From assembly GCA_037179515.1 (NCBI GenBank), contig JAXCGZ010005699.1, forward strand, positions 53,501 through 117,500: a stretch of 64,000 nucleotides of DNA. Reading direction: 5' to 3'. Numbering within the stretch: the first letter of the stretch is position 1; each line of letters starts with the position of its first letter. This document shows, one piece after another, positions 34,962 to 47,257 of the stretch. Source of the stretch: Halocaridina rubra (taxonomy: Eukaryota > Arthropoda > Malacostraca > Decapoda > Atyidae). The notes below the pieces were generated by a model. That model saw nothing but the letters and a program-made list of their open reading frames with translations. It did no database searches and was not told the origin of the DNA. A program made the translations under genes and the position numbers.

Positions 34962-37866
34962 TAATTACCTAATTGTAATTACCAAATTGTGTTTACGGGA
35001 AAGAGCCCAAAGCTCGTGTCTTCCCGTTTCCTCATCGGTTCCATTTTATACTTAGTGATACTTATCATACCTGTCCTTAAAACTATGGATTGAGATAGCA
35101 TTAAATACCTCCTCGCTTAGCCAATTCCAATTATCAACTATTCTTACACTGAAAAAGTATTTCCTTACATCCTGCAAAGAAGTTTTCTTACGAAGCTTCA
35201 AACTATGACCTCTAGTTCTAGAGCCTGGCATATCAAAATATCGATCCCTATCCACTCCATCATAACCATGAAGGAATATAAAGACTGTCACCATATTCCC
35301 CCTCAATCTTCTAGCTTCGAGTGATGGTAAGTCTAATTCCCTCAGCCTCTCATCATAACTGAGATTGCGTATTTCTGGCACCAGTTTCGTGGCATGTGTT
35401 TGAACTTTTTCAAGCTTTATCTATGTGCTTTTTCAAGTGTGGAATCCAAAAGGGGGCGGCATATTCGAGTCTTGGCCTCACATAGGTTACATAAATATTT
35501 CTGAACATTTTCTTGTCCATGTCCCTGAAGGCTACCCTTATATTTGATAAGAAAGCATATGCTGCCCTTACTATGCCATTTATATGTATTTCTGGAGACA
35601 AATCTGCCAGTATGTTTACTCCTAGGTCTCTCTCATTTTTTGCCTCTTGAAGTTGTACTCCAGCCACAGAGTAGTCAAGCTTTGGCCTTCTTGCACTTGT
35701 ACCCATTCTCATTACCTTACATTTTGAAGTATTGAATTTCATTAGCCACTTTTCTGACCACTCATGCAGACTATTTAGATCTTCCTGAAGTTCTCTACCA
35801 TTGTTCTCGTTTCTTACTTTCTTCACAAACTTTGCATCATCTGCAAACATATTCATGAATGAATTTGCAGACTCTGGCAGGTCATTTACATATACAAGGA
35901 AAAAAAGTGGCCCTAAAACTGAACCCTGTGGAACTCCACTACTAACTCTTGTTCATTCAGACACTGAGTGTCTTACACTAAGCCTCTGTTCCCTTCCTTC
36001 TAAGCAAGTTTTTATCCATTTGAAGACATTTCCACCTATTCTAGCCATTGCTTGCAGCTCCCTAATAAGTCTCCCATGTGGAACAGTGTCAAAAGCTCTC
36101 AGGAAGTCTAGGAATATGAAATCTGCCCAGCCCTCTCTTTCCTGTATGATTCGGCTTACCTCATCATAAAATTCTAGTAAGTTTGTTACTGTTGATCTAC
36201 CTTCTTTGAAGCCATGTTGCCTCACTGACAAAAAGTTGAAGGATTCCAAGTGAAGAGAGATATATTTCCTTAGTAGTTTCTCCATAACTTTGCAAACTAT
36301 GCTGGTCAAGGAAACCGGTCTATAGTTCAGAGCCGTGTCCCTCCTTCCCTTTTTGAAGATAGGTATCACATTCGCTTGTTTCCAGCATCTTGGAATCTCC
36401 CCTGACTCCAGTGACTTTTTAAATATGATACTTAGTGCCACTGATATTGAGTTTGCGCATTTTGTAAGTACATGAGGGGATATGTCATCAGGACCTGTAG
36501 CTTTATGAACATCTAACTCCATCAGCGCTTTGCATACCTCTGTGACTGCAAGGTTAATATTCTCTAATACCGGCCCTTGAGCTTCTATCTCTACAATCTG
36601 AGGGGGTGGGGTATTTTCTACTGTAAATACTGACTGAAACTCCTTGTTCAAATCTTTGCAGATCTCTTCATCCATCTCAGTGATGCTTTCATCCTCTCTC
36701 TTAAGCCTTAAAACCTGTTCTTTTACCTTCAGTTTTCCTCTGATAAAGCTGTGGAAAAGCTTGGGATTTTCTTTAGCTTTCCTGGTGATGTCCCTCTAAT
36801 AGTCTCTCTCTGCCTCTCTTCATTTACTTAGGTAGTCATTTCTTGCTCTTCTGTAGGTTTGCCAGGCATTTATGTTTTTTCTCCTCCTATACCTTTTCCA
36901 GCATTTGTCTCTCCACTCCTTAGCTCTTTTACACTCTTTATAGAACCATTTCTCTCTGGCATGAATTACACCAACTTTGGTGAAAGGTATGCAGCAATCT
37001 ACTATCTTTCCATATTTCTCACAAAAGATGTCATACATTTCTGGAACAGATTTGTTGTAAAATAAGGTTCTCCAGTCAATAAGTGCAAAAAGCTCATTCA
37101 TTTTGATGTAATCTCCTTACGGATAGTTCCTCCTCATTTCCTCAGTGCCTCTACTCTCAGAAAGAATAGCTTCAATGATATATTCCATCAACAACACACG
37201 GTGGTCACTCTTTCCAATTGGTGGTTCATACTTAATTTTTTCAATATCCAACACATTATCTGTGAACACTAGATCAAGTAGTGATGGCTCATCCCCACCC
37301 CTGGCCCTAGTTGGTTCCATTACATGTTGGTGTAGAAAATTCCCTTGTACGCAATCTAGGAATCTTGCCCTGAATGAGTCCTCACCACTGTGTGGGTCAA
37401 GATATATCCAATCTATCTTTTATGATCAAAATCTCCCATAATAAAAATCCTACATTTTCTCTCCCATGCTATGTTAACAACTGAGTTTATGACTTCAATA
37501 GTACCTATATGACTTTCCTCATAAACTTCTAGACTATTCTGGTTCCTTGGTGGGTTATATACAACAGTTATTATAATGCTCTCTGACCCAGTATTTATTC
37601 GAGCAACAAGAAATTCCTTGAACTCACTTTCTATAGCCAAGTTTATTTCTTCAACTTGAATCCTTTCACTTATGAGCAGTGCTATTCCTCCACCAGTCCT
37701 CTCAGATCTTTCAACCCTTAATATTCTGAAGCCCCTTGGAAAAACTGTGACACTGTTTATGTCCTCACTCAACTTAGTCTCCATAATTGCTACTATATCT
37801 GCCTTACTGTTGTGAATCCTATCTTTTAATTCTACTGCCTTACCAGGTAATCCATCAGCATTTGTG
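34962..37866 (-). mobile_element. CR1/L2-like LINE copy F8, nearly complete ORF2
   Basis: A copy of about 2.9 kb running (minus strand) from the start region of ORF2, next to (TATG)n, to the 3' end. It covers APE endonuclease (37784-36820 in pieces) and reverse transcriptase (36675-35052 in pieces). It is 5'-truncated just downstream of the LLYTNADG motif. Its 3' end abuts the ~721-bp tandem units, in the same orientation. Confidence 0.88.
35052..37784 (-). pseudogene. LINE copy F8 ORF2 (endonuclease and reverse transcriptase)
   Basis: The frame is broken at several points. Endonuclease stretches include METKLSEDIN, IMGDFDHK (Asn to Asp at the GDFN motif) and PPIGKSDHRVLL. The reverse transcriptase is open from 36675 to 35953 with KATGPDDISPHV and FLDFLRAFDTVPHG, then broken near SEWRRV (SE* by a TGA), and continues at 35856-35410 with MFADDAKFV and 35381-35052 for the C-terminal region. 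Stops and frameshifts separate the pieces, so the copy is inactive. Confidence 0.85.
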
Positions 37867-37919
37867 TATGTATGTATGTATGTATGTGATTACCTAATTG
37901 TGATTACCTAATTGTGTTT

Positions 37920-37952
37920 ACGGGAAAGAGCCCAAAGCTCGTATCTTCCCGT
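37920..37952 (-). other. LINE 3' UTR stem-loop (copy F9)
   Basis: On the minus strand, ACGGGAA pairs with TTCCCGT (7 bp). Inside lies GAGC-TTTGG-GCTC with a GATAC bulge on the 5' side. It is 33 nt long and directly upstream of the terminal 14-mer repeats. Confidence 0.68.
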
Positions 37953-37976
37953 TTCCTCATCGGTTCCATTTTATAC

Positions 37977-40763
37977 TTAGTGATACTTATCATACCTGTC
38001 CTTAAAACTATGGATTGAGATAGCATTAACTACCTCCTCGCTTAGCCAATTCCAATTATCAACTACTCTTACACTGAAAAAGTATTTCCTTACATCCTGC
38101 AAAGAAGTTTTCTTACGAAGCTTCAAACTATGACCTCTAGTTCTAGAGCCAGCCATATCAAAATATCGATCCCTATCCATTCTATCATAACCATGAAGGA
38201 ATTTAAAGACTGTCACCATATCCCCCCTCACTCTTCTAGCTTCGAGTGATGGTAAGTCTAATTCCCTCAGCCTCTCATCATAACTGAGATTGCGTATTTC
38301 TGGCACCAGTTTCGTGGAATGTCTTTGAACTTTTTCAAGCTTTAGCTATGTGCTTTTTCAAGTGCGGATTCCAAAAGGGGGCTGCATATTCGAGTTTTGG
38401 CCTCACATAGGTTAAATAAATATTTCTGAACATTTCCTTGTCCATGTGCCTGAGGGCTACCCTTACATTTGATAAGAATGCATATGCTGCCCTTACTATG
38501 CCATTTATATGTATTTCTGGAGACAAATCTGCCAGTATGTTTACTCCTAGATCTCTCTCAATTTCTGTCTCTTGAAGTTGTACTCCAGCCACCAAGTAGT
38601 CAAGCTTGGGCCTTCTTGCACTTGTACCCATTCTCATTACCTTACATTTTGAAGTATTGAATTTCATTAGCCACTTTTCTGACCACTCATGCAGATTATT
38701 TAGATCCTCCTAAAGTTCTCTACCATTGTTCTCGTTTTTTACTTTCTTCACAATCTTTGCATCATCTGCAAACATATTCATGAATGAATTTACAAGGAAC
38801 AAAAGTGGCCCTAAAACTGAACCCTGTGGAATTCCACTACTAACTCTTCTCCATTCAGACAATGAGTGTCTTACTCTAAACCTCTGTTCCCTTCCTTCTA
38901 AGTAAGTTTTTATCCATTCTAAAACATTTCCACCTATTCTAGCCATTGTTTGCAGCTTCCTAATAAGTCTCCCATGTGGAACAGTGTCAAACGCTTTCTG
39001 GAAGTCTAGGAATATGCAATCTGCCCAGCCCTCTCTTTCCTGTAAGATTCGGCTTACCTCATCATAAAATTCTTATAAGTTTGTTACTGTTGATCTACCT
39101 TCTCTGAAGCCATGTTGCCTCACTGACAAAAAGTTGAAGGATTCCAAGTGAAGAGAGATATGTTTCCTTAGTAGTTTCTCCATAACTTTGCAAACTATGC
39201 TGGTCAAGGAAACTGGTCTGTAGTTCAGAGCCGTAACCCTCCTTCCCTTTTTGAAGATAGGTATCACATTTGCTTGTTTCCAGCATCTTGGAATCTCCCC
39301 TGACTCCAGTGACTTTTTAAATATGATACTTAGTGCCACTGATATTGTGTTTGCGCATTTTTTAAGCACATGAGGGGATATGTCATCAGGACCTGTAGCT
39401 TTATGAACATCTAAATCCATCAGCGCTTTGCATACCTCTGTGGCTGTAAGGTTGATGTTCTCTAATACCGGCCCTTGAGCTTCTATCACTGCAATCTGAG
39501 GGGGTGGGGTATTTTCTACTGTAAATACTGACTAAAACTCCTTGTTCAATTCTTTGCAGATCTCTTCATCTGTCTCAGTGATGCGTCCATCCGCTCTCTT
39601 TAGCCTTAAAACCTTTTCTTTTACCTTCAGTTTTCCTCTGATAAAGCTGTGGAAAAGCTTGGGATTTTCTTTAGCCTTCCTGGTGATGTCCCTCTCATAG
39701 TCTCTCTCCTTTTACTTAGGTAGTCATTTCTTGCTCTTTTGTAGGTTTGCCAGGCATTTATGTTTTTTCTCCTCCTATACCTTTTCCAGCATTTGTCTCT
39801 CCACTCCTTAGCTCTTTTACACCCATTATCGAACCATTTCTCTCTGGCATGAATTACACCTACTTTGGTGACAGGTATGCAGCAATCTACTATCTTCCCA
39901 TAGTTCTCACAAAAGATGTCATACATTTCTTGTACAGATTTGTTGTAAAATAAGGTTCTCCAGTCAATAACTGTGAAAAGCTCATTCATTTTGATGTAAT
40001 CTCCTTTCGGATAGTTCCTCCTCATGTCCTCAGTGCCTCTACTCTCAGGAAGAATATCTTCAATGATATACTCCATCAACAACACACAGTGGTCACTCTT
40101 TCCAATTGGTGGTTCATACTCAATTTTTTCAATATCCAACACATTATCTGTGAACACTAGATCAAGTAGTGATGGCTCATCCCCACCCCTGGCCCTTGTT
40201 GGTTCCATTACATGTTGGTGTAGGAAATTCCCTTGTACACAATCTAGGAATCTTGCCCCGAATGAGTCCTCACCACTGTGTGGGTCAAGATTTATCCAAT
40301 CTATCTCTTTATGATTAAAGTCCCCCATAATCAAATTCCTACATTTTTTTCCCCGTGCCATGTTAACAACTGAGTTTATGACTTCAATAGTACCTATATG
40401 ACTTTCCTCATAAACTTCAAGCCTATTTTGGTTCCTTGGTGGGTTGTATACAACAGTTATTATAATGCTCTCTGACCCAGTATTTATGCGAGCAACAAGA
40501 AATTCCTTGAATTCACTTTCTATAGCCAAGTTTATTTCTTCGACTTGAATCCTTTCACTTATGAGCAGTGCTATCCCTCCACCAGTCCTCTCAGATCTTT
40601 CAACCCTTAGTATTCTGAAGCCCTTAGGAAAAACTGTGACACTGTTTATGTCCTCACTCAACTTAGTCTCTGTAATTGCTACTATATCTGCCTTACTGTT
40701 GTGAATCCTATCTTTTAATTCTACTGCCTTACCAGCTAATCCATCAGCATTTGTGTATAACAA
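37977..40763 (-). pseudogene. LINE copy F9 ORF2: APE endonuclease plus reverse transcriptase
   Basis: The first 378 codons are open (40763-39627) and encode an APE-type endonuclease. The motifs are YTNADG (N5), ITETKL (E32), IMGDFN (D148, N150) and SDH (S223-H225), i.e. the expected catalytic set. No ATG starts this frame nearby: it opens with TTG and overlaps the end of ORF1 in another frame. A small deletion near 39712 shifts the frame before the RT. RT pieces follow at 39489-39073, 38946-38710 (SSGIPQGSVLGPLLF, MFADDAKIV, with about 30 bp missing between them), 38667-38335 and 38306-37977. The endonuclease is intact as read; the RT is not. Confidence 0.87.
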
Positions 40764-40765
40764 TC

Positions 40766-41840
40766 TTAATGAGGCCCCATCCCCTGATCTTCTGTCATTA
40801 TCTTCTTTATCTCCCCTTTGTCTGGAAGAACTCTGAAATGAAATTTTTTTTTCTCTTCTTCATTTCTTTCCTCATTTAACCTTCTTGCCTCTTGCAACAA
40901 GTTTTTGATCTTTCCCATCTCTTCCTGTGTTCTGTATCGTCTAATGAACACTTCTTTGAATTCTTGAAGGTCCTTTAGACTTTTTTTTCTCAACAATATT
41001 TCCCTACATGTTTCCCCTCTCTCAAAGGTTACTTTTGTTGGTCTCGGCTTTCCTTCCCTCGAATATTTACCTAGTTGGTGTATGTTTACAATATCCTCAG
41101 GACCACAAACTACTCCAAGCCTTCTTATCTGATCTACAACCCTAGCTTTATTTTCTTCAAGTCTCCCCTGCCATGTTGGCTCCTGGGATTTGCTTATGCC
41201 TGAGATTACCACTGTCTTCTCCTTATCAAGTGCCTGTCTGATGAGTGGGTTTGCCCTTTCACAACGTCTTTCATTTTTTTGATTACTGTCTCTTTATAGT
41301 CAACTGTTTGTATGTTTTCCAGTGCCACCACCTTTACAGCCTCTTTTACTGCCACAATCCCCTTTAGTGCATCAGCAAAGGAAGTTTTCATGGCATCATT
41401 TTCCATATTCAGCTCCTGGAACTCTTTTCTGAACTGTTCAATGTTTTCCTTAATCTGGACATTCCAAGCAGCAATCTCGTTTCTCTCAGAAGAGAGCAGT
41501 GAACTAACATCTAATTCCTTTAGGTTGTCATTCAGCTGTTTGTTTTTATCTTCTTGTTTAGAAATTCTAGATTCTAGTTGACTCTTTTCCCCTTCCAGCT
41601 TCTTTATTCTTTTTTCTAGTTCCTTTCACTCCTGCCTTTGTGCTTTATTTGCTTCCTCCAAAGATCTTATTCGCTCTCTGAGTGTTTCATTCTCTTTCAT
41701 TTCTCCATCCATATTCCGAATTTTTTCATCAAGGCTTATAACCATTTCCTCTAAATTCTTGATTTTCTGTTTAAGTTCCTAATGGCTACCCCTCCTACCG
41801 ACCCATGGATGGGAGAGGTTTGGGACAGAGATGGCCTCAT
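40766..41840 (-). pseudogene. LINE copy F9 ORF1: coiled coil plus RRM-like domain
   Basis: A likely ATG lies at 41838-41840. After a frameshift or stop near 41775 the product is strongly coiled-coil: heptad-rich Glu/Lys/Leu sequence such as SLDEKIRNMDGEMKENETL, KELEKRIKKLEGEKSQLESR and ERNEIAAWNVQIKENIEQFR. A TGA lies near 41630. After another frameshift (about 41210-41280) come VVISGISKSQEP, RRLGVVCGPEDIVNIHQLG and TKVTFERGETCREILLRK, resembling the RRM-like RNA-binding domain of LINE ORF1 proteins, and a basic C-terminal region ending near 40766. In related LINEs such proteins trimerise and coat the RNA. Role inferred from layout and motifs. Confidence 0.7.
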
Positions 41841-42319
41841 TTTTATGTTCTCCCTCTCACAGAATATAGAAAGAAGAAGAGAAAGAGGAAAAAAAAAAGA
41901 GAAACACTTTTATTTAAGCTTCACACCGAATTTTTATATCTCCATATAAGTGCTATTTAGTGACTCAGTTTATCTCTTTTCTGGTAACACACATCTTAAC
42001 TTCAAAACTTGACCATGGTAATTTAAGGATAAAAAGAAAAAGAAAAAAAATGCAACAAAACAAGTCAAACCTGAAGGAAATTTCGAATTTGTGTCTGAGG
42101 AGGCACACACCTGTTTCTGCTATATATTCTTCCTAACTGATAAACTCACTAGCTACCCAAGATATGTTATCACAGGATTAGACTTTACATTTAACTCAAT
42201 ATATATACAAAATAAAAAAAAATAGCAAAAAAGAAAGCTAAAAGAAAAGCAAAAAAATGAAGAAAATAAGACAGCTGTACTACTTGGCAACTTAACTCAG
42301 TACTGTTGACAGATGGATA

Positions 42320-42861
<542 letters not shown>

Positions 42862-43032
42862 AAGTGGTGACCACCGTAGTGATAAGATATAGGAGTGACA
42901 AGATATAGGAGTGACAAGATATTTGTAATGGACAAGATATGCCTAAGTGACAAAATTTCTTCAGCATTATACCGGTAGGCAAGGCCTAGGTTTCTTTCAG
43001 TATTTGTACTCTAAGATAAGCTGTCATAAACA

Positions 43033-43851
43033 ATGCCCGATTCTAATGATGATAAGTCTAGTGCTGTCAGGCATATAGCAGTGAAAGCCCCTGCATTCAT
43101 GGACACCTGCGTTTCAGGGTGGTTTTCTATTCTTGAAGCTCAATTTGGCTTAGCTAATGTGAAATCCAGTGAAACAAAATTTTTCCATGTGTTATCTGCC
43201 TTGCCCCCAAATGTTGTAGAATGTGTTCCCCAAGACACTTTAAATAGGAGAGACTATGATATAATTAAAGCATACCTCACAAATGTTTTTGAACAGACCA
43301 AGCCTGAACTTTTCAATGATTTGATAAGTAATACAGTAATGCATGGCAATACTTCAGTTTATTTAGAAGAAATTCGCAGAACTGCTTCTAAATTAGGAGT
43401 AACAGATGACCTAGTGAAACATAAATTCTTGCAAGCAGTTTCCAGTAGTATTTCGGCAGTTTTAGCCTCTCAGCAAAATATGGATTTATCAGCTTTAGGC
43501 AGCCTTGCAGATGAACTAGTGGTATTTTCTCAAAATAATAATAGGGCTAAACCCATCAATGTTGTTGATCAGTCGTCAGTTTCTCGTCAAGCTAGTACAT
43601 CCCAGTATGTATCAATTTCCAAGAATCCACCTGTAGGCCTAGGAGTGCTACCGTTCCATCAAAATCAACGTCCAAAAGTTTGTCGCGCCCATTTATATTA
43701 TGGAACTCGGGCTAAATGGTGCAAGCCGTGGTGCCAATGGCCGAATAAATCTCAAAATATCCAGATGAAGGATTCTTCTAGAGCGCCGTCCCCAGCATCA
43801 ACGTCTAGGTCCTCGTCGCCCGCACAGAATTTTCCTAGTTCGGAAAACTAA
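43033..43851 (+). CDS. Gypsy-2 Gag (copy 2)
   Basis: The frame has 272 codons with no stop. The N-terminal two thirds are helical Gag-like sequence (FMDTCVSGWFSILEAQFG, LPPNVVECVPQDT). The C-terminal part has CRAHLYYGTRAKWCKPWC, a C-x2-H-x9-C-x3-C cluster that may replace the usual CCHC knuckle, and a Ser/Pro-rich end. The stop TAA at 43849-43851 directly follows GGAAAAC, and the pol frame (-1) is already open there from 43839, so a programmed frameshift is possible. The protein should package the element's RNA. Confidence 0.88.
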   Translation: MPDSNDDKSSAVRHIAVKAPAFMDTCVSGWFSILEAQFGLANVKSSETKFFHVLSALPPNVVECVPQDTLNRRDYDIIKAYLTNVFEQTKPELFNDLISNTVMHGNTSVYLEEIRRTASKLGVTDDLVKHKFLQAVSSSISAVLASQQNMDLSALGSLADELVVFSQNNNRAKPINVVDQSSVSRQASTSQYVSISKNPPVGLGVLPFHQNQRPKVCRAHLYYGTRAKWCKPWCQWPNKSQNIQMKDSSRAPSPASTSRSSSPAQNFPSSEN

Positions 43852-43937
43852 TAGAGCAGACAGAAGAGAAAATTGTAGCTACGGCCACTTCTGTTCTGCC
43901 ACTTCTACAGGTTGTAGCCAAAATTGGTTGTAGTGAC

Positions 43938-46900
43938 ATGTTCTTCACTGTGGATACAGGAGCAGCAGTCTCCATTATTCCTTATAAGTATGTTTCAGAA
44001 ATTTTATTAAGGCCAACAGCAGTTAATATTTCTACGGCCACTGGTGAGTCAATAAAAGTTTATGGTGAAATTATTCTTGACCTTGATATTCGGCAGTTGC
44101 GCCGTCGATTTAAGTGGACATTTGTTGTTGCAGATGTATGTACACCTTTATTAGGTAATAATTTTCTTTGCAATTTTGGATTGTTTATTGATTGTAAGAA
44201 TAAAACTTTACATGACAATATAACACAATGTTCTGTAAAAGGTGATATTGCAAATCATAATGTTCCTTATGTGATTAATAATTTGAACTATTTACCTGAT
44301 TCTGTACAACAGTTGTTCCAAGATTTTCCCTCACTCTTGTCCTGTGTTAAGCCTTTTACAGCTAATAATTCTTTCAAGAATTCTAATGTTTTTCATTATA
44401 TAGATACAGGGAGTTCTCCTCCGACATTTGCTAGATGTCGTCCGTTGGCTCCAGACAAATATTCTGCTGCCAAGGAAGCATTTAAACAGTTGTTGGATAT
44501 GGGTACTGTACAACCCTCTAAATCACCTTGGGCTTCACCCATTCATTTAGTTCCTAAACCTAAGCCAGGAGAGTGGAGAGTATGTGGTGATTTTAGGCAA
44601 CTTAATACTTTGACCAAGCCAGATAAATATCCTTTACCACATATTAGTAGTGTATCATTAAAGCTTTACAAGAAAAAGATATTCAGTAAAATTGATTTGT
44701 TAAAAGCCTATCACCAGATCCCTATGAATCCTTCAGATGTTGAAAAGACAGCAGTAACCACACCCTTTGGGCTATTTGAATATTTATATATGCCTTATGG
44801 TCTTCGGAATGCCCCTGCCACTTTTCAACGTTTGATGGACAATTTATTTAGAAACCTTGATTTTGTATTTATTTACCTGGATGATATTCTGATATTTTCA
44901 GAGAATACAGAAGAGCACAAGAAACATTTGTCTATAGTATTTGAAATCCTAAGCTCTAATAATCTTAAAATTTCTATTGATAAATGTGAATTCTTTAAAA
45001 ATGAAATAGAATATTTAGGATATTTGATCACTGCTAATGGTTTAAAACCTGGCTCTCATAAACAGACAGATATTGTTGATTTTCCTAAGCCAGCAGATTC
45101 TGCTGCCTTACGTAGGTTTATAGGAATGCTCAATTACTATAGACAAATGGTACCGCATTTTGCTGATGTTGTATATCCTTTGACCGAATTAATTAGATTA
45201 CAACCTAAATCTAAAGAACTAGTATGGAATTTGGAAGCAGAAGCTGCCTTTGTAAATGCTAAAGAGTCACTTAACAATGCTTGTACCATTGCATATTTCA
45301 CTAGTAAGTGTAATTCTCCACTGCATCTGGTGACTGATTGTTCCCAAGTGGCAGCTGGAGCTGCATTGCACCAAATTCAGGATGGTAAATTTGTCCCTAT
45401 TGAATTCTTTTCAAAGAAATTATCAGAAACTCAGAGGTGTTATTCTACTTTTGACCGAGAACTGCTTGCTGCATATCTGGCTGTACTAAAATTTAAACAT
45501 GTAATTGAAGGACGTGAAACCGTTTTATTTACTGATCATAAACCCCTTGTTTTTGCATTTAAGAATCCTCACACAGCCAAGTCAGATAGACAGCAACGAT
45601 ATTGGTCTTTAATTAGCGAGTATATATCAGATGTTGTACATAACAAGGGTGCGGACAATGTTGTAGCAGATTGTCTTTCCAGACCATTACCTGTATCTTC
45701 CGTCTCAGTGGACTTACATGATTTAACCAGTATAGCTGAGAGCCAATCCACTGACAGAGAAATTCTTAATTACAAAGAGAGATTGAAAATTTTCAATATT
45801 CAGAATCATGACTTATATTGTGACGTGTCAACACCCCACCCAAGACCATTTCTTCCCGTAGCTTGTCGTAAATCAGTATTTCAACTGATGCATAACATTT
45901 CACATCCAGGAGTCAAAGGTACGTTGCGCCTTATCAAAGCTAGGTACTTTTGGCCTAATATGGATCGAGATATTCGAAGTTGGACTAAAGAGTGTACTTC
46001 TTGTCAGCAAGTTAAAGTGCACCGCCATACCCGTGCTCCTATTACAAATTTTACAGCACCTTTTGGGAGATTTGAATTTGTACATTTAGATATTGTTGGT
46101 TCTCTCCCTCCGAGTAAAGTCCCTGGTCAGTCTTTTACAGCACCAGAACAATACGTTCTTACCTGTATTGACAGATCTACTAGATGGTTGGAAGCCATCC
46201 CCATCACAGATATTTCTGCTACCACTGTTGCCTTTGCTTTTATTAAAGGTTGGGTATCTCGTTTTGGAGTGCCATTATATGTTTTTACTGATAGAGGTGC
46301 TCTATTCGAATCTGCATTATTTCAGCAACTTTCCTCTATAATTGGATTTCATAGACTGCGTACCACTTCATATCACCCTCAATCCAATGGCATGGTTGAA
46401 AGATCACATAGAGTATTGAAAGTATCTCTGATGGCACCTAAAGATGATTGGCTTGCTTCTTTACCAATAGTACTTTTAGGTTTAAGATGTGTCCCCACAG
46501 AGTCTGGAGTTTCTCCATTTACTTTGGTAACAGGAAGTATGCTACTTAGTCCTAAAATCATGGTAACTACTGAAATTCCTTCTTTTGCACAACAAAAAGA
46601 AATTGTCACTGAATTTGAATCTCGAATGCGTGAATTAGATTTTTCTGAATCCTCTTATGGATACCTTCATTCATCCTCTGTTAAACCTTATGTTCCAAAA
46701 GATCTTGAATCATGTACACATGTTTGGGTTAGAGTGGATCGTGTACGTCACCCTTTAGAGGCTCCCTACTTTGGTCCACTTGAAGTTGTGGAACGTGGTG
46801 ATAAATATTTTATTCTACGTCAGCTTTCTGGAAATTTAACTACTGTATCTATAGATAGATTGAAACCTGCCTCAATACCAAAAACTATCAATTCTAATGA

Positions 46901-47156
46901 GACAGAACCTACTGTAAATAATGATTCTGTGCCAGAAACTGTCAATTCTGATGTGATTGAACCAAGTGTAAATAATTATTTTTCTGATTCTAATTCCACA
47001 AATGACACAGATTCTGATACATTAATTCCCAGTAGTGCATCTGTTCCTGAAAATATTGATAATGAAGATGTTATTGAAGAGAAACTACCTCACTCTGTTG
47101 TAACGAAATCTCGTCGAGTTAGATTTAATCGTAACCGTGATTATGTATATTATTAA
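43938..47156 (+). CDS. Gypsy-2 Pol polyprotein (copy 2)
   Basis: The frame has 1072 codons from the first ATG and is open upstream to 43839, overlapping the gag end in the -1 frame. Domains: aspartic protease (DTGAA from residue 6, so the true N-terminus probably lies upstream), RT (YLDD 313-316), RNase H (D467 in LVTDCSQ), integrase zinc-binding region (HNISHPGVKG ... CTSCQQ) and a DDE triad that fits D718, D785, E821 (D-x66-D-x35-E). A Ser/Thr/Asn/Asp-rich tail follows. The protease starting six residues after the ATG argues for expression as Gag-Pol by frameshifting. All main catalytic residues are present. Confidence 0.93.
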   Translation: MFFTVDTGAAVSIIPYKYVSEILLRPTAVNISTATGESIKVYGEIILDLDIRQLRRRFKWTFVVADVCTPLLGNNFLCNFGLFIDCKNKTLHDNITQCSVKGDIANHNVPYVINNLNYLPDSVQQLFQDFPSLLSCVKPFTANNSFKNSNVFHYIDTGSSPPTFARCRPLAPDKYSAAKEAFKQLLDMGTVQPSKSPWASPIHLVPKPKPGEWRVCGDFRQLNTLTKPDKYPLPHISSVSLKLYKKKIFSKIDLLKAYHQIPMNPSDVEKTAVTTPFGLFEYLYMPYGLRNAPATFQRLMDNLFRNLDFVFIYLDDILIFSENTEEHKKHLSIVFEILSSNNLKISIDKCEFFKNEIEYLGYLITANGLKPGSHKQTDIVDFPKPADSAALRRFIGMLNYYRQMVPHFADVVYPLTELIRLQPKSKELVWNLEAEAAFVNAKESLNNACTIAYFTSKCNSPLHLVTDCSQVAAGAALHQIQDGKFVPIEFFSKKLSETQRCYSTFDRELLAAYLAVLKFKHVIEGRETVLFTDHKPLVFAFKNPHTAKSDRQQRYWSLISEYISDVVHNKGADNVVADCLSRPLPVSSVSVDLHDLTSIAESQSTDREILNYKERLKIFNIQNHDLYCDVSTPHPRPFLPVACRKSVFQLMHNISHPGVKGTLRLIKARYFWPNMDRDIRSWTKECTSCQQVKVHRHTRAPITNFTAPFGRFEFVHLDIVGSLPPSKVPGQSFTAPEQYVLTCIDRSTRWLEAIPITDISATTVAFAFIKGWVSRFGVPLYVFTDRGALFESALFQQLSSIIGFHRLRTTSYHPQSNGMVERSHRVLKVSLMAPKDDWLASLPIVLLGLRCVPTESGVSPFTLVTGSMLLSPKIMVTTEIPSFAQQKEIVTEFESRMRELDFSESSYGYLHSSSVKPYVPKDLESCTHVWVRVDRVRHPLEAPYFGPLEVVERGDKYFILRQLSGNLTTVSIDRLKPASIPKTINSNETEPTVNNDSVPETVNSDVIEPSVNNYFSDSNSTNDTDSDTLIPSSASVPENIDNEDVIEEKLPHSVVTKSRRVRFNRNRDYVYY

Positions 47157-47257
47157 TTTGTATTTTTGTATCTATGTCTCCACATATATATTATATATCT
47201 ATATTTTCTATTATCAGTATTAAACACTAATGTACTCCTGTACTGGCAGGGGAGTGT

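Larger units (their letters stand above)
37887..42319 (-). mobile_element. CR1/L2-like LINE copy F9, near full length
   Basis: The most complete LINE in the window, about 4.4 kb on the minus strand: a probable 5' UTR (about 41841-42319), ORF1 (about 40766-41840), ORF2 (37977-40763) and the 3' UTR with stem-loop at 37920-37952 and two terminal repeats. The 5' limit is set by the Gypsy-2 LTR at 42320 and may not be the true 5' end. Both ORFs are mutated. Confidence 0.86.
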
